64,000 bases of DNA from an uncultured Pelagibacteraceae bacterium (GCA_902566785.1 CACFKI010000002.1:1-64000), one strand, 5' to 3'. Counted from the first letter of the stretch, positions 1-10,611 are shown. A program made the numbers and translations. Notes: generated by a model not told the origin, from the sequence alone.

Positions 1-222
1 ATCAATGTTTGCTTTTAAAATCTCAGGGTTTATTCTAGACTTATTAATATAGTCCATAAAATCTTTTGTAGAAATATTGTGGTTATTTATCTTACCAATA
101 CTATTTGTATTTCCACCACTAAAAACACTACCCATACCCCAAAAAACAAACGGTATAATAATAATTGCCACCAATACAGCTGCTAATTTTCCTTTTGAAA
201 AATTTCTTAATTGATTTAACAT
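1..222 (-). CDS. ppiD: PpiD/SurA-like peptidyl-prolyl isomerase, N-terminal part
   Basis: Only the first 74 codons lie in the window; the gene runs off the left edge. The translation begins MLNQLRNFSKGKLAAVLVAI and has one hydrophobic anchor at about residues 12-32. A short periplasmic stretch with a SurA_N-like start (IGKINNHNISTKDF) follows. This matches PpiD, an inner-membrane-anchored periplasmic chaperone/foldase for outer-membrane proteins. It is divergent from tpiA, an arrangement common in alphaproteobacteria. The catalytic parvulin domain is not visible, so the exact family member is inferred. Confidence 0.7.
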   Translation of the reverse strand, partial: MLNQLRNFSKGKLAAVLVAIIIIPFVFWGMGSVFSGGNTNSIGKINNHNISTKDFMDYINKSRINPEILKANID

Positions 223-278
223 AGTTATTTAAATTTATTGATCTATAAAAAACAAATCTATAAATTAAATTTTAAATA

Positions 279-1031
279 ATGACAAACAATAATATGTATT
301 TTGTAGCCAATTGGAAAATGTATGGAAATTTAAGCTCAATTAACTCAATAAAAAGTGTAAAAATTTTTAATCAATCAAAGAAATTAAAAAATATAAAAAT
401 AATTTATTGTCCTCCATTTACCCTGTTAAGGCCTTTGGTTAAAAAATTAAAAAACTCTAAAATTAGTGTAGGTGCACAAAATTGTCATCACAATTCAGAT
501 TTTGGTCCATTTACTGGTTCAGTTAATGCTAAGATGGTAAAGTCAGTCGGTTGCAAGTATATTATTCTTGGCCACTCAGAAAATAGACACAATGGCGAAA
601 CTGATAAAATAATTAACTTAAAAATAAAATCTGCATTAAAAGAAAATTTAAAAGTTATTTTTTGCATTGGGGAAACTTTAAAAGAAAAAAGAAATCGTAA
701 AACTAGAATAATTTTAAGAAAACAAATTATGAGTGGTTTAAAAAATATGACAAAATTAAATAATATAATAATTGCTTATGAACCAGTTTGGTCAATAGGA
801 TCTGGCAAAATACCTAAATCAAAAGAACTTAATAAAGCCATTGAATATATAAAAAGTTTAACAATAAAAAAAAATAAACTTAAAAATAATAAAGTTTTAT
901 ATGGTGGCTCTGTAAATCCAAAAAACATTAAAAATTTATCAAAAATAGGTTCTATAGATGGTTTTTTGATAGGTGGAGCTTCTCAAAAGAGTAAGAATTT
1001 TATTGATATCATAAAAAAAACTATTAATTAG
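279..1031 (+). CDS. tpiA: triosephosphate isomerase
   Basis: This enzyme interconverts dihydroxyacetone phosphate and glyceraldehyde 3-phosphate in glycolysis and gluconeogenesis. The 250 residues cover the whole TIM barrel and match the usual family length. The catalytic residues are visible: Lys13 in NWKM, His99 in LGHSEN, and Glu168 in AYEPVW. The phosphate-binding YGGSV is near the C-terminus. The usual LGHSERR is LGHSENR here, a minor change. An alternative start at Met6 would also leave the active site intact. secG follows after 5 bases, so the two are probably cotranscribed. Confidence 0.96.
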   Translation: MTNNNMYFVANWKMYGNLSSINSIKSVKIFNQSKKLKNIKIIYCPPFTLLRPLVKKLKNSKISVGAQNCHHNSDFGPFTGSVNAKMVKSVGCKYIILGHSENRHNGETDKIINLKIKSALKENLKVIFCIGETLKEKRNRKTRIILRKQIMSGLKNMTKLNNIIIAYEPVWSIGSGKIPKSKELNKAIEYIKSLTIKKNKLKNNKVLYGGSVNPKNIKNLSKIGSIDGFLIGGASQKSKNFIDIIKKTIN

Positions 1032-1036
1032 TCCTC

Positions 1037-1342
1037 ATGGAAAATATTTTATTGGGTATAAATATAATATTAGCAATTATACTGGTGATTGTTGTATTGG
1101 TTCAAAAATCCGAAGGTGGAGCACTAGGTATTGGTGTTTCACAAGATAATTTTATGTTCTCTAGATCTGCAGGTAATTTTTTTACAAAAGCTACAGCTAT
1201 TGTAGCGACTCTATTTATAATATGTAGCTTAGCTCTAACTATAGTCTCGAGAGGGGATTTAACCCCAAGCACATCTGTTCTTGATAAAATTGAGGAAAAT
1301 GAGGAAGGCGAAGCCCCAAAAATTCCAGAAAATAACAATTAA
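1037..1342 (+). CDS. secG: preprotein translocase subunit SecG
   Basis: SecG is the small auxiliary subunit of the SecYEG protein-export channel in the inner membrane. The 101-residue protein has a hydrophobic N-terminal segment, then the family motif LVQKSEGGALG, then a second membrane segment at about residues 52-70. It ends in a short acidic tail. Length and topology (two membrane segments) fit SecG. It sits between tpiA and pyrG, a conserved alphaproteobacterial order. Confidence 0.93.
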   Translation: MENILLGINIILAIILVIVVLVQKSEGGALGIGVSQDNFMFSRSAGNFFTKATAIVATLFIICSLALTIVSRGDLTPSTSVLDKIEENEEGEAPKIPENNN

Positions 1343-1383
1343 ATACTTTTCAATCTTATATTTACAAGCTATAACATAATTCC

Positions 1384-3000
1384 ATGGCGCGATATATTTT
1401 TGTCACTGGCGGCGTGGTTTCATCTTTAGGAAAAGGTTTGGCATCAGCATCTCTTGCCTACTTATTAAAATCCCGAGGTTACAAAGTTAGAATTAGAAAA
1501 ATGGATCCATACCTAAATGTTGACCCAGGAACAATGAGCCCTTTTCAACATGGGGAAGTTTTTGTAACTGATGACGGCGCAGAAACAGATTTAGATTTAG
1601 GACATTACGAAAGATTTACAAATATATCTTCGAAAAAATCAGATAATATAACGACTGGTAGAATTTACAGTGATATAATTCTTAAAGAAAGAAAAGGAAG
1701 TTATTTAGGTAAAACCGTTCAAGTAATTCCACATGTAACTGACAGAATTAAAGAATTTATTAAAAAAGATATTACTGATGAAGATTTTGTTATATGTGAA
1801 ATTGGCGGCACCGTAGGTGATATTGAAAGTTTACCGTTCTTAGAAGCTATAAGACAATTTTCAAATGATAATGGAAAAAACAAAACATTGTTTATCCACT
1901 TAACTTTAGTTCCCTACATGAAAGCATCTGATGAAATAAAAACTAAACCTACCCAACATTCGGTAAAAGAATTAAGAAGCCTAGGTATACAGCCAGATAT
2001 AGTTATTTGTAGATCAGAAAGATCTATACCATTAGACCAAAGAAAAAAAATATCTTTGTTTTGCAATGTTCCAATAGACAATGTAATAGAAACCGTTGAC
2101 GTTAAAACAATTTATGAAGCACCAATTAGTTTTTCTAAAGAAAGATTAGATAAACAGGTTTTAAAACATTTTAAAATTAATAATAAAAATAAAGCTAATT
2201 TAAGACCATGGAGAAAAATAACAGATACGATTTTAAAAACTCAAACTGAAATTAATATTGCGATAATTGGGAAATATGTAAATTTGAAAGATGCCTATAA
2301 ATCCCTCGATGAAGCATTAACTCACGGCGGCTTATATAACAATGTAAAAGTAAAACTTATAAGAATAGAGTCAGATAATATTATTTCTAATAAAATTAAA
2401 AATAAATTAAAAAATGTATCAGGAATTTTAATACCTGGTGGTTTTGGTAAAAGAGGTACTGAGGGAAAAATTGCTGCCATTAAATATGCAAGATTAAATA
2501 AAATTCCTTTTTTAGGCATCTGTTTTGGAATGCAAATGGCTATGATAGAATTTGCAAGAAATGTGCTTAAAATTAATAATGCAGGTTCATCTGAATTAAA
2601 TAAAAATTGTTATCCAGTTGTAGGTTTAATTAATGAATGGAATAAAAATGGTAAAATAATTAAGGGTACTGACAAAAATTTAGGTGGAACAATGAGACTT
2701 GGTCTTTATAAGGCAAATCTCTTAAAAAATACAAAAATTAGAAATATTTATAAAAATCAATCTATCCAAGAAAGACATAGGCACAGATATGAAGTAAATA
2801 TTAATCTTAAACATAAATTTGAAAAAAAGGGTTTAATTTTCTCAGGTATTTCGCCTGATAATAAACTACCAGAAATAATAGAATTAAAAGATCATCCTTG
2901 GTTTATAGGAGTTCAATTTCATCCTGAATTTAAATCTAGACCTTTGTCACCACATCCTTTATTCTCATCTTTTATCAAAGCTGCAAAAATCTATAAATGA
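1384..3000 (+). CDS. pyrG: CTP synthase
   Basis: CTP synthase makes CTP from UTP, ATP and glutamine. The 538 residues have the usual two-domain layout. The N-terminal synthetase domain (about 1-265) opens with the nucleotide-binding [10 protein letters not shown]. The C-terminal class I glutamine amidotransferase domain (about 290-538) has the nucleophile Cys380 in GICFGMQ and the catalytic His/Glu in GVQFHPEF. The stop codon overlaps the kdsA start as ATGA. CTP is the substrate of KdsB and of the cytidylyltransferases encoded later in this window. Confidence 0.97.
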   Translation: MARYIFVTGGVVSSLGKGLASASLAYLLKSRGYKVRIRKMDPYLNVDPGTMSPFQHGEVFVTDDGAETDLDLGHYERFTNISSKKSDNITTGRIYSDIILKERKGSYLGKTVQVIPHVTDRIKEFIKKDITDEDFVICEIGGTVGDIESLPFLEAIRQFSNDNGKNKTLFIHLTLVPYMKASDEIKTKPTQHSVKELRSLGIQPDIVICRSERSIPLDQRKKISLFCNVPIDNVIETVDVKTIYEAPISFSKERLDKQVLKHFKINNKNKANLRPWRKITDTILKTQTEINIAIIGKYVNLKDAYKSLDEALTHGGLYNNVKVKLIRIESDNIISNKIKNKLKNVSGILIPGGFGKRGTEGKIAAIKYARLNKIPFLGICFGMQMAMIEFARNVLKINNAGSSELNKNCYPVVGLINEWNKNGKIIKGTDKNLGGTMRLGLYKANLLKNTKIRNIYKNQSIQERHRHRYEVNINLKHKFEKKGLIFSGISPDNKLPEIIELKDHPWFIGVQFHPEFKSRPLSPHPLFSSFIKAAKIYK

Positions 3001-3839
3001 TAAATAAAATTGTAAAATGTAAGAATTTTGAGATTTCTAATAACAAAAAAATATCTTTAATCTCAGGACCTTGCCAACTGGAAACAGAGCAACATGCTAT
3101 GGATATGGCAGGAAAAATAAGTGATATTGCAAAAAAATTTGATATTGGTTTTATTTATAAAACCTCTTTTGATAAAGCTAATCGTACAAGCTTGAGTGGT
3201 AAAAGAGGAGCAGGTTTAGAAACTTCGTTGCCTATATTTGATAGAATAAGAAAAGAATTAGATATACCAGTTCTTACCGATGTACACAATATTGAGCAAT
3301 GCTCTATAGTATCAAAACATGTTGATATAATTCAAATCCCAGCATTTCTTTGTAGGCAAACAGACTTATTAGTTGCTGCTGCCAAAACAAATAAAATTAT
3401 AAATGTAAAAAAAGGTCAGTTCTTAGCACCGTGGGATATGGTTAATGTAACAAAAAAAATATCAGACTCTGGTAATGAAAATATCCTTGTTACCGAAAGA
3501 GGTGCAAGCTTTGGATATAACACTTTAGTTTCTGATATGAGATCTATACCTATAATGTCTAAAAATGGTTACCCAGTTATTTTTGATGGGACACATTCTG
3601 TTCAACAACCCGGAGGTTTGGGTGAAAAAAGTGGTGGACAAAGAGAATTTGTTGAATATTTATCAAGAGCAGCAACCGCTGTGGGTATAGCAGGAATCTT
3701 TTTAGAAACGCACCAAGATCCTGACAATGCACCATCTGATGGACCAAATATGGTTCCTTTAAAAAATCTTGAACTTTTGATTTCTCAAATTGTTGAGATA
3801 GACAGTCTTATAAAAAAAAATAATGGCAAAGATAACTAA
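2997..3839 (+). CDS. kdsA: 3-deoxy-8-phosphooctulonate (Kdo-8-P) synthase
   Basis: KdsA condenses PEP with arabinose 5-phosphate to give Kdo-8-phosphate, the precursor of the Kdo sugar in lipopolysaccharide. The 280 residues match the family length. Recognisable motifs are ISGPCQLE near the N-terminus, [18 protein letters not shown], and [16 protein letters not shown] near the C-terminus. The start overlaps pyrG by 4 bases. The end overlaps eno by 17 bases, consistent with one operon. Its presence implies that the cell makes a Kdo-containing outer membrane. Confidence 0.96.
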   Translation: MINKIVKCKNFEISNNKKISLISGPCQLETEQHAMDMAGKISDIAKKFDIGFIYKTSFDKANRTSLSGKRGAGLETSLPIFDRIRKELDIPVLTDVHNIEQCSIVSKHVDIIQIPAFLCRQTDLLVAAAKTNKIINVKKGQFLAPWDMVNVTKKISDSGNENILVTERGASFGYNTLVSDMRSIPIMSKNGYPVIFDGTHSVQQPGGLGEKSGGQREFVEYLSRAATAVGIAGIFLETHQDPDNAPSDGPNMVPLKNLELLISQIVEIDSLIKKNNGKDN

Positions 3840-5079
3840 GGTTATAGGAAGACAAGTATTTGATAGTAGAGGTAATCCAACAGTAGAAGCTGAAGTTTTT
3901 TGTAAAAATATTAGTGCTTCAGCTATATGTCCCTCTGGGGCCTCTACGGGTTCTTTCGAAGCTTATGAGATGAGAGATAAAAAAAACAAGAAATATCTTG
4001 GCAAGAGTGTTTTAAAGTCTGTAAAATCTATAAATACCATTATTTCAAAAAAATTAAAAAATCAGAATTTACACAATCAGGAAAAAGTTGATTACATTTT
4101 GATAAATCTTGATGGAACAAAACAAAAAAAAAAATATGGAGCAAATACATTACTAGCTGTCTCTATGGCAGTAAAAAAGCTTTCTGCAAAAATAAGAAAT
4201 GTACCGTTATTCAAAACATTTTTAGTTAAAAATAATTATAAACTTCCTTATCCGTTAATGAATGTTATCAATGGAGGAGCTCATGCAAATAATGGTTTGA
4301 GAATTCAAGAATTTATGATCAGGCCCGATAAAGCAAAATCAATTCAAGAAAGTATAAGAATTTGTTTTATTGTAATTAATAATCTTAAAAAATTGATTAA
4401 ATCCAAAGGTGAATCTACCTCGGTAGGTGACGAGGGAGGCTTTGCTCCAATGATAGATAGTAACGAGGAGGCATTAAAATTAATCTTAAAAGCAATCAAA
4501 ATTTCTGGTTTTAAAAATGGTAAAGATATTTGTATCTGTTTAGATGTTGCAGCTAATGAATTGTATAAAAAAGGCAAATATTCAGTTCACAATAAAAAAT
4601 TTGTTTCACCAGACGAAACTATTAGGAAATATTTAAATTTAATTAAAAAATACAAAATTAAGTCTATAGAGGATCCATTTGAAGAGAATGATTGGATTTC
4701 ATGGAATAAATTTATGAGAAAAATAAAATTTACTCAAATTGTAGGAGATGATTTATACGTAACAAATTTAGAAAGGCTCAAGATAGGTTTTCTTAATAAA
4801 TCATCAAATTCAATATTGATTAAATTAAATCAAATAGGCACCGTGACAGAAACATTGGAAGTCATAAAATTTGCTCAATTGATAGGATTCAATACAATAA
4901 TTTCTCACAGATCTGGTGAAAGCGAAGATACCTTTATTGCTGATTTAGCCGTGGGTACAAACTCAAATCAAATTAAAACTGGATCCCTTGCTAGATCTGA
5001 AAGAGTAGCTAAATATAATCAGTTGATTAGAATAGAGGAGATGCTTGGCAATAAGTCAAAAATGAATAATATTTATTAA
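3823..5079 (+). CDS. eno: enolase
   Basis: Enolase converts 2-phosphoglycerate to phosphoenolpyruvate. The 418 residues are slightly shorter than the usual 425-430. Seen motifs are SRGNPTVEAEV and GASTG at the N-terminus, NGGAHANN, SVGDEGGFAP (catalytic Glu region), the metal-binding EDP and GDDLYVTN, the catalytic lysine in IKLNQIGT, and SHRSGESED followed by IKTGS. The start lies inside the end of kdsA. The stop shares one base with the next start (TAATG), indicating translational coupling. Confidence 0.97.
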   Translation: MAKITKVIGRQVFDSRGNPTVEAEVFCKNISASAICPSGASTGSFEAYEMRDKKNKKYLGKSVLKSVKSINTIISKKLKNQNLHNQEKVDYILINLDGTKQKKKYGANTLLAVSMAVKKLSAKIRNVPLFKTFLVKNNYKLPYPLMNVINGGAHANNGLRIQEFMIRPDKAKSIQESIRICFIVINNLKKLIKSKGESTSVGDEGGFAPMIDSNEEALKLILKAIKISGFKNGKDICICLDVAANELYKKGKYSVHNKKFVSPDETIRKYLNLIKKYKIKSIEDPFEENDWISWNKFMRKIKFTQIVGDDLYVTNLERLKIGFLNKSSNSILIKLNQIGTVTETLEVIKFAQLIGFNTIISHRSGESEDTFIADLAVGTNSNQIKTGSLARSERVAKYNQLIRIEEMLGNKSKMNNIY

Positions 5080-5381
5080 TGTTTTCTAAAATAAAAAAAA
5101 ATTATTTTATAATTATTCTTACAGCCTTGTTTTTATATTTCTTTTTTAACCTCTTTGATGGAGAAAGAGGTTTAATTTCATATCTTGAAAAAAAGAATAT
5201 CATGATTAACTTAAACAAAGACAAAGATATATTATTAAATGAAATTGAGGATCTGGAACATAAAAATTCTTTATTAACAGAAAAATTAGACCTTGATTAT
5301 ATAGAAATATTAATTAGAGAAAAGTTTGTTTTTGGAAAAAAAAAAGACAAAATTTATATTATTAAAAAAGATGAAAATTAG
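5079..5381 (+). CDS. FtsB/DivIC-like septum formation protein
   Basis: This 100-residue protein has one N-terminal membrane segment (about residues 9-24) and then a predicted coiled coil rich in Leu, Glu, Lys and Asp. It ends in a short segment containing [16 protein letters not shown]. This resembles the FtsB/DivIC family, bitopic divisome proteins that link FtsL and FtsQ. The position directly after eno supports the call, because alphaproteobacteria commonly carry the septum-formation initiator there. Sequence similarity in this family is low, so the assignment rests on topology and position. Confidence 0.8.
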   Translation: MFSKIKKNYFIIILTALFLYFFFNLFDGERGLISYLEKKNIMINLNKDKDILLNEIEDLEHKNSLLTEKLDLDYIEILIREKFVFGKKKDKIYIIKKDEN

Positions 5382-6309
5382 ACACCCTGAAAAAGTAAAT
5401 AAACCTATAAACCCTATTAAACCAAAACCACCCTGGATAAGGTCAAGATTGTCAAATTCACAAGAATTTTTTCTAACTAAAACTATCGTAAACCAGTATA
5501 ATCTTAAGACAGTTTGTCAGGAAGCAAATTGTCCAAATATTACTGATTGTTGGAGTAAAAGACATGCTACTTTTTTAATTATGGGAAATATTTGTACTAG
5601 AGCATGCGCTTTCTGTGATGTAATAACTGGAAAGCCAAAAAAACTTGATCCCTTAGAACCAATAAAAATAGCAAATGCAGTAAAAAAACTTAATCTCAGA
5701 CATGCAGTTATCACGTCAGTTGACAGAGACGATTTAATTGATGGAGGGGCAAAACATTTTAGTGATGTTGTAATTGAAACAAAAAAAGAAAATCCAAATA
5801 CTACAGTAGAAATATTAACACCAGATTTTCTAAGAAAAGAAGAATCCTACAAAACCGTTGTTGATGCAAAACCAGATGTTTTTAATCATAATATTGAAAC
5901 CGTTCCAGGGCTTTATAGAAAAGTAAGACCCGGATCTCGATATTTTGCCTCATTAGATCTTCTTAAGAATGTCAAAAAAATTGATAAAAATATTTTTACT
6001 AAGTCGGGATTAATGGTTGGTTTGGGAGAGAATAAAGATGAAATAATTCAAGTTATGGATGATTTAAGATCTGCAGATGTTGATTTTTTAACAATAGGAC
6101 AATATTTGCAACCATCCGAAAAACACCACCCTTTAGAAAGATATTATAGTCCTGATGAATTTGAGGAGTTGAAAACTATTGCTATATCAAAAGGTTTTTT
6201 ACTTGTTTCTTCATCTCCTTTAACAAGATCTTCTTATCATGCAGATGAGGATTTTGAATTACTCCAAAAAGAAAGATTTAAACAAACTAATGCCCAAAGC
6301 ATCAGTTAA
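5371..6309 (+). CDS. lipA: lipoyl synthase
   Basis: LipA is a radical-SAM enzyme that inserts two sulfurs into octanoyl groups on lipoyl-dependent enzymes. Both iron-sulfur cluster motifs are visible: the auxiliary cluster cysteines in [12 protein letters not shown], and the radical-SAM CxxxCxxC in [11 protein letters not shown]. The C-terminal serine motif is in [10 protein letters not shown]. The frame is open from 5326. The ATG at 5371 is preferred because it starts at the usual LipA N-terminus (312 residues) and overlaps the upstream gene by only 11 bases. The pdhABC/lpd genes often found just upstream in relatives are absent here. Confidence 0.95.
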   Translation: MKIRHPEKVNKPINPIKPKPPWIRSRLSNSQEFFLTKTIVNQYNLKTVCQEANCPNITDCWSKRHATFLIMGNICTRACAFCDVITGKPKKLDPLEPIKIANAVKKLNLRHAVITSVDRDDLIDGGAKHFSDVVIETKKENPNTTVEILTPDFLRKEESYKTVVDAKPDVFNHNIETVPGLYRKVRPGSRYFASLDLLKNVKKIDKNIFTKSGLMVGLGENKDEIIQVMDDLRSADVDFLTIGQYLQPSEKHHPLERYYSPDEFEELKTIAISKGFLLVSSSPLTRSSYHADEDFELLQKERFKQTNAQSIS

Positions 6310-6739
6310 AAGATTAATAGAATGTAATAAAGATCAATTAATAGATCTTGTTCTTGACATTGATAAGTATCCTGAATTTGTACCATTCTGTTTAGGATCA
6401 AAAATTTATGAAAAAAAAAATGAAGATAATTTAATCTTAATAATTGCAGATTTAACTATTGGGAAAGGTCCTTTTAAAGATACTTACAAAAGCGACGTAA
6501 AATTTAACAAAAAAGAAGATTCAATATATGTAACAAATCTTGATGGTCCATTAAAGCATTTAGAAAATAAATGGCACTTCAAACAAATTAAAAATACAAC
6601 TGAAGTTTCATTTGATGTTGATTTTGAACTTAAAAATCATTTTTTAAATATTATAATGACAAAATCATTTCAGTTTGGTTTAGATAAAATTGCAGATGCA
6701 TTCCAAAAAAGGGCAGAGAGTCTATTTGGCAATATTTAA
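6290..6739 (+). CDS. COQ10/RatA-type START-domain protein (ubiquinone-binding)
   Basis: The 149-residue protein resembles the COQ10/RatA family, small START-domain proteins that bind ubiquinone and help respiratory electron transfer. The N-terminus contains the family-like stretch [16 protein letters not shown] later segment, [13 protein letters not shown], is followed by the C-terminal amphipathic helix. The frame is open from 6239. The ATG at 6290 is preferred because it gives the normal family N-terminus and overlaps lipA by only 20 bases. The 3' end overlaps the convergent cinA-like gene by 18 bases. Confidence 0.85.
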   Translation: MPKASVKRLIECNKDQLIDLVLDIDKYPEFVPFCLGSKIYEKKNEDNLILIIADLTIGKGPFKDTYKSDVKFNKKEDSIYVTNLDGPLKHLENKWHFKQIKNTTEVSFDVDFELKNHFLNIIMTKSFQFGLDKIADAFQKRAESLFGNI

Positions 6740-7195
6740 AATTAGATTTAATGCTTTCTTAACTGTATTTTTTTGAATAGAAATTCTTTTTTTATTTCTG
6801 AATATAAATTTCTTTACTAAAGTTTTATCTCCTTTTTTTATCCCAACAAACACTAGACCAACAGGCTTTGTTTTTGTTCCACCTTTGGGACCTGCAATAC
6901 CAGTTATTGATAAAGATATTTTAGTTTTACTTAATTTATTGAGATTATTAACCATGTATAAACAAGTCTCATAACTAACAGCACCATATTTTTTAATTAT
7001 TTTTTTTGGGACTTTTAAAATTTTTATTTTTGCTTCATTTGAATAAGTTATTAAACCTAATTTAAATACTTTTGAGGATCCACTTACAGATGTAATAGCA
7101 CTAGATAACAATCCACCAGTACAAGACTCTGCAAATGATACTGTTAATCGTTTTTTTTTCAGGAAATTTACAGTTTTACAAGAAACTTTTATCAT
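6722..7195 (-). CDS. pncC: CinA C-terminal domain protein (NMN amidohydrolase, PncC)
   Basis: This 157-residue protein corresponds to the stand-alone CinA C-terminal domain, which deamidates nicotinamide mononucleotide in pyridine-nucleotide recycling. Family signatures are SFAESCTGGLLSSAIT at about residues 20-35 and SITGIAGPKGGTKTKPVG at about 95-112. The length fits PncC alone; the N-terminal MoCF-like domain of full CinA is absent. Its start overlaps the pgpA stop by 4 bases, so it is the last gene of an ispDF-pgpA-pncC operon. Confidence 0.92.
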   Translation of the reverse strand: MIKVSCKTVNFLKKKRLTVSFAESCTGGLLSSAITSVSGSSKVFKLGLITYSNEAKIKILKVPKKIIKKYGAVSYETCLYMVNNLNKLSKTKISLSITGIAGPKGGTKTKPVGLVFVGIKKGDKTLVKKFIFRNKKRISIQKNTVKKALNLILNIAK

Positions 7196-7683
7196 GAGCT
7201 AAATACCATGTATAATACAAGAACTGCTACAACATATAACCCAGCACAAACATCATCCATAATGACCCCAAAACTATTTTTAAAGTTTTTATCATAATAG
7301 CTAGCAGGGTAAGGTTTTGTGATATCAAAAATTCTAAATAAAATAAACATTATAAAATAAAATGTTAATACATTACTTACTTCTTTGGTACCTTCATGCG
7401 CAATCTCATACATACATATCGGTATCGATTGTCCAATAAATTCGTCAATTACTACTTCCTTTGGATCTTTATTGTCTAAATTTTTAATATAAATATTTAC
7501 TGCATATAGAGAAATAAAAAATATTAAAATAATACAAATTAATACAATATTAGGATTTATTTTTAAAATATGAAATAAAAAAAATAAAAAAAAAGTTGTT
7601 ACAAGAGACGAGTAACTTCCTGGAATTTTTTTTAGTTTTCCGATACCAAACATTGTAACAAATAAAAAAATTATTTTATTCAT
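7192..7683 (-). CDS. pgpA: phosphatidylglycerophosphatase A
   Basis: PgpA dephosphorylates phosphatidylglycerol phosphate to give phosphatidylglycerol at the inner membrane. The 163-residue protein has several hydrophobic segments. The PgpA signatures are GIGKLKKIPGSYSSLV near the N-terminus, the acidic VVIDEFIGQSIP in the middle, and the C-terminal GVIMDDVCAGLYV. It lies between ispDF and the CinA-like gene, with an 8-base overlap to the former. The phospholipid it helps make is a plausible substrate of the PlcP-like enzyme encoded later in the window. Confidence 0.92.
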   Translation of the reverse strand: MNKIIFLFVTMFGIGKLKKIPGSYSSLVTTFFLFFLFHILKINPNIVLICIILIFFISLYAVNIYIKNLDNKDPKEVVIDEFIGQSIPICMYEIAHEGTKEVSNVLTFYFIMFILFRIFDITKPYPASYYDKNFKNSFGVIMDDVCAGLYVVAVLVLYMVFSS

Positions 7684-8794
7684 ATTTTATAATTGAAATT
7701 ATTACCTCACAGGCTATTGCTTTTTCTTTACCAATCAACCCTAATTTTTCCACAGTTTTGCCTTTTAAATTTATTATATCCTTATTTATATTTAACAATT
7801 TGGATAAAGAATTTATAATTTTATGTCTATATTTAGATACTTTTGGTTTTTCACAAATTAAGTTTATATCAAGATTATTTATAAAAAAATTATTTTGATA
7901 AAGTTTTCTAACTATAGGTAACAACATTAATGGAGACCTAATATTTTTATATTTTTTTTTATTATCAGGATATAAAGAACCAATATCTTTTTTTCTACTT
8001 GCACCAAGAATAGCGTCAATTATTGAATGTAAAATTACATCACCATCTGAATGACCCTCCAATCCAGAGTGAAAAGGAATTTTTTCGCCCCCAAGATAAA
8101 GCTTTTTATTTTTAACCAATCTGTGAATGTCAAAACCTATTCCATAATAAATTTTTTTATTTTCATTTTTTAAATCTTTTTTATATGTAATTTTAAAATT
8201 ATCTCTTTCTCCTGGTATAAATTTTACTTTGATTTTATTATTTAATAAAATAGAAACATCATCAGTTATATTTAAATTTTTTTTATTATAATTTCTTTTT
8301 AATGTTTGATAATCAAAGCATTGAGGTGTTTGGGTTAAAATTATTTTTTCTCTCTCTAAATTTTCGTAAGATAATTTTTTTTTTATTTTGATAGAGTCGT
8401 CAAGTTTTATATATGGAACAACAGCTTTATGTTTTTTAACAAATTTTGAAAGTTTTTTTATTAATTTAATAGAAAAATTTGGTCTTGCAGCATCATGTAT
8501 AAATACTTTATTAGGCTTAAATTTTTTTATATATTCAAATGCTTTCAACGATGAGATTGATCTTTCTTTACCACCATAAACAATATGTACATTTTTATTT
8601 TTAAATTTTTTGGCATATTTTAAGTGAGATTTACTTATCACTAATATTATTTTTTCAAAAATTTTTGAGTTAATAGCCTTATTTATTGAATGTTCTAATA
8701 CCATTTTACCTTTATAAATATTGAATTGTTTTGGTAATTTAGACTTAAATCTTCTACTTTTGCCCGCTGCCAGTATTATAAAAAACATTTTCAT
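7676..8794 (-). CDS. ispDF: bifunctional IspD/IspF (MEP isoprenoid pathway)
   Basis: This fusion performs two steps of the non-mevalonate isoprenoid pathway: cytidylyl transfer to methylerythritol phosphate (IspD) and cyclisation to methylerythritol cyclodiphosphate (IspF). The IspD half (about 1-215) opens with ILAAGKSRRFKSKLPKQF. The IspF half (about 216-372) opens with GIGFDIHRL and contains the metal-binding GHSDGDVILHSI. The fused form is typical of alphaproteobacteria. Met1 and Met3 are both possible starts. It is divergent from ntrY with only 37 bases between them. Confidence 0.95.
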   Translation of the reverse strand: MKMFFIILAAGKSRRFKSKLPKQFNIYKGKMVLEHSINKAINSKIFEKIILVISKSHLKYAKKFKNKNVHIVYGGKERSISSLKAFEYIKKFKPNKVFIHDAARPNFSIKLIKKLSKFVKKHKAVVPYIKLDDSIKIKKKLSYENLEREKIILTQTPQCFDYQTLKRNYNKKNLNITDDVSILLNNKIKVKFIPGERDNFKITYKKDLKNENKKIYYGIGFDIHRLVKNKKLYLGGEKIPFHSGLEGHSDGDVILHSIIDAILGASRKKDIGSLYPDNKKKYKNIRSPLMLLPIVRKLYQNNFFINNLDINLICEKPKVSKYRHKIINSLSKLLNINKDIINLKGKTVEKLGLIGKEKAIACEVIISIIKYE

Positions 8795-8831
8795 TGCTTT
8801 ATTTTCTAATTTTTTACTATATTTTTAATCT

Positions 8832-10604
8832 ATGTTAGCTTTTTTAAAAAGAAACATTTTTATATCTATAATATTTATACTAACTTTAGCTGTTTCTTTT
8901 TTAACTTTTTTAACTTTTATAGATAAAAGTTTTATTATTTTAAATGAAATTAATCTAAATTATTTACTATTATCCAATATTTGTCTTTTACTAATATTTT
9001 TTCTAATAATTTTTATAGAAATTAAAAATTCTATTAAAAACAATATTAGTGTAAGAGGTTCAATTGCAAATAGAAAATATATTATTTTTTTTTCATTATT
9101 TACATTAATTCCATCATTACTTATTTCTATCTTTTCATTATTTCTATTCTCTTTTGCTTTAGAAAAGTATTTTGATAAAAAAATCACTTTAGCAGTGAAT
9201 AACTCCTATAAGTTAGCTCGTGACTATGTAGATGAAAAAAGAAATAAGATTGAATCTGATATTGTGCTTGTCTCTTTTGATCTTGGAAAAAATATAAAAT
9301 ACTTATCAACAAATAAAGAAGTGCTTCAAAACTTTTTAAATACTCAAAGAATTTTAAGAGGATTGGATCAAATTTACTTACTAGATATTAACAAAAAGAT
9401 AATTCTTTCTTCTCCTCCAAATATAAAAACTCAAATTGAAGATAAAGCTTTCAATATGGTGCAGAATGATAATAGACCATTAAAAATCATTAATGCTTTT
9501 GAAAATAAGTCTGCTGCAATAATAAAGGTTCAATCAACCAAGGATATATTTCTTTATGTTATTAAGTTTTTGGATGAGAATATTTCAACATATTTAAAGG
9601 AGTCAGAAGAAGCCGTAAATTTTTATTATACTGTAGAGGATCAAAGAACTGGAATTAGAATTTCATTTGCACTAATATATATTATTATTGTCACTCTATT
9701 ATTATTTTTATCTATCACAATTGCTATAAGATTTTCATCTAGGTTTTTTATATCTATTAATAATTTAATATCTGCTTCATCCGAAATAGGTAAAGGAAAC
9801 CTTGATACTAAAGTTCCAGAAGTTAAAGCTGATATAGAAATGGAAAGACTAAACAAAAATTTTAATGCAATGGTAGAAAAGTTAAAATTTCAACAAGATA
9901 AACTTCTTAATTCAGAAAGACATGAAGCATGGGAAAATGTAGCTAGAAAATTAGCTCATGAAATTAAAAACCCTTTGACACCAATTCAATTAACAATTGA
10001 TAATTTAAAGTCAAAATATTCGGATGAAATTAATAAGGCAAACAGAGATAAATATAACTCAAATTTACAAACAATTCTCAAACAAATTAAACAAATAGAA
10101 ACTTTAGTAAATGAATTTTCAGATTTTGCTAGAATGCCAAAACCTTTGATGAAAAAAAATAATATAATTGAGGTGGTGAATAATAATATTGAAATTTTAA
10201 AAAATATTTCAAAAGAAATTTTGATTAATTTCAATCTTAAAAACCAAAAGCCTCTTTTTTTTATGTTTGATAATGAACAAATAAGTAGAGTTTTTTTTAA
10301 TTTAATTAAAAATTCAATAGAAAGTATTAAAGAAAAATCAATAAAATCAAGAGATTTTGATAAAATAATAGATATAGTAATTGTTGAGAGAAAAGATTAT
10401 ATAAGCATTAATTTATCTGATACTGGTATCGGATTTTTAGAAAACAATGCAAAGCAATTAATAAAACCATACTTCACTACTAAAGAAAAAGGATCTGGTC
10501 TAGGACTATCTATAGTAAATAAAATTATTAATGATCATGATGGAAAAATAAATTTTATGAATACAAAAAATGGTGCAGAAATAGAAATTCAATTACCTAA
10601 ATAA
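8832..10604 (+). CDS. ntrY: NtrY-type membrane sensor histidine kinase
   Basis: NtrY autophosphorylates and signals to NtrX, a system tied to nitrogen and redox sensing in alphaproteobacteria. The 590-residue protein has N-terminal membrane segments (about 9-31, 41-62, 83-110), an extracytoplasmic region, another membrane segment near 275-300, and a HAMP-like linker. The dimerisation domain follows, with His376 in KLAHEIKNPLTP. The ATPase domain has NLIKNSIES, DTGIGF and GSGLGLSI. It is shorter than the roughly 730-770 residues common for NtrY, and I see no clear PAS domain. ntrX follows after 7 bases. Confidence 0.92.
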   Translation: MLAFLKRNIFISIIFILTLAVSFLTFLTFIDKSFIILNEINLNYLLLSNICLLLIFFLIIFIEIKNSIKNNISVRGSIANRKYIIFFSLFTLIPSLLISIFSLFLFSFALEKYFDKKITLAVNNSYKLARDYVDEKRNKIESDIVLVSFDLGKNIKYLSTNKEVLQNFLNTQRILRGLDQIYLLDINKKIILSSPPNIKTQIEDKAFNMVQNDNRPLKIINAFENKSAAIIKVQSTKDIFLYVIKFLDENISTYLKESEEAVNFYYTVEDQRTGIRISFALIYIIIVTLLLFLSITIAIRFSSRFFISINNLISASSEIGKGNLDTKVPEVKADIEMERLNKNFNAMVEKLKFQQDKLLNSERHEAWENVARKLAHEIKNPLTPIQLTIDNLKSKYSDEINKANRDKYNSNLQTILKQIKQIETLVNEFSDFARMPKPLMKKNNIIEVVNNNIEILKNISKEILINFNLKNQKPLFFMFDNEQISRVFFNLIKNSIESIKEKSIKSRDFDKIIDIVIVERKDYISINLSDTGIGFLENNAKQLIKPYFTTKEKGSGLGLSIVNKIINDHDGKINFMNTKNGAEIEIQLPK

Positions 10605-10611
10605 ATTAAAT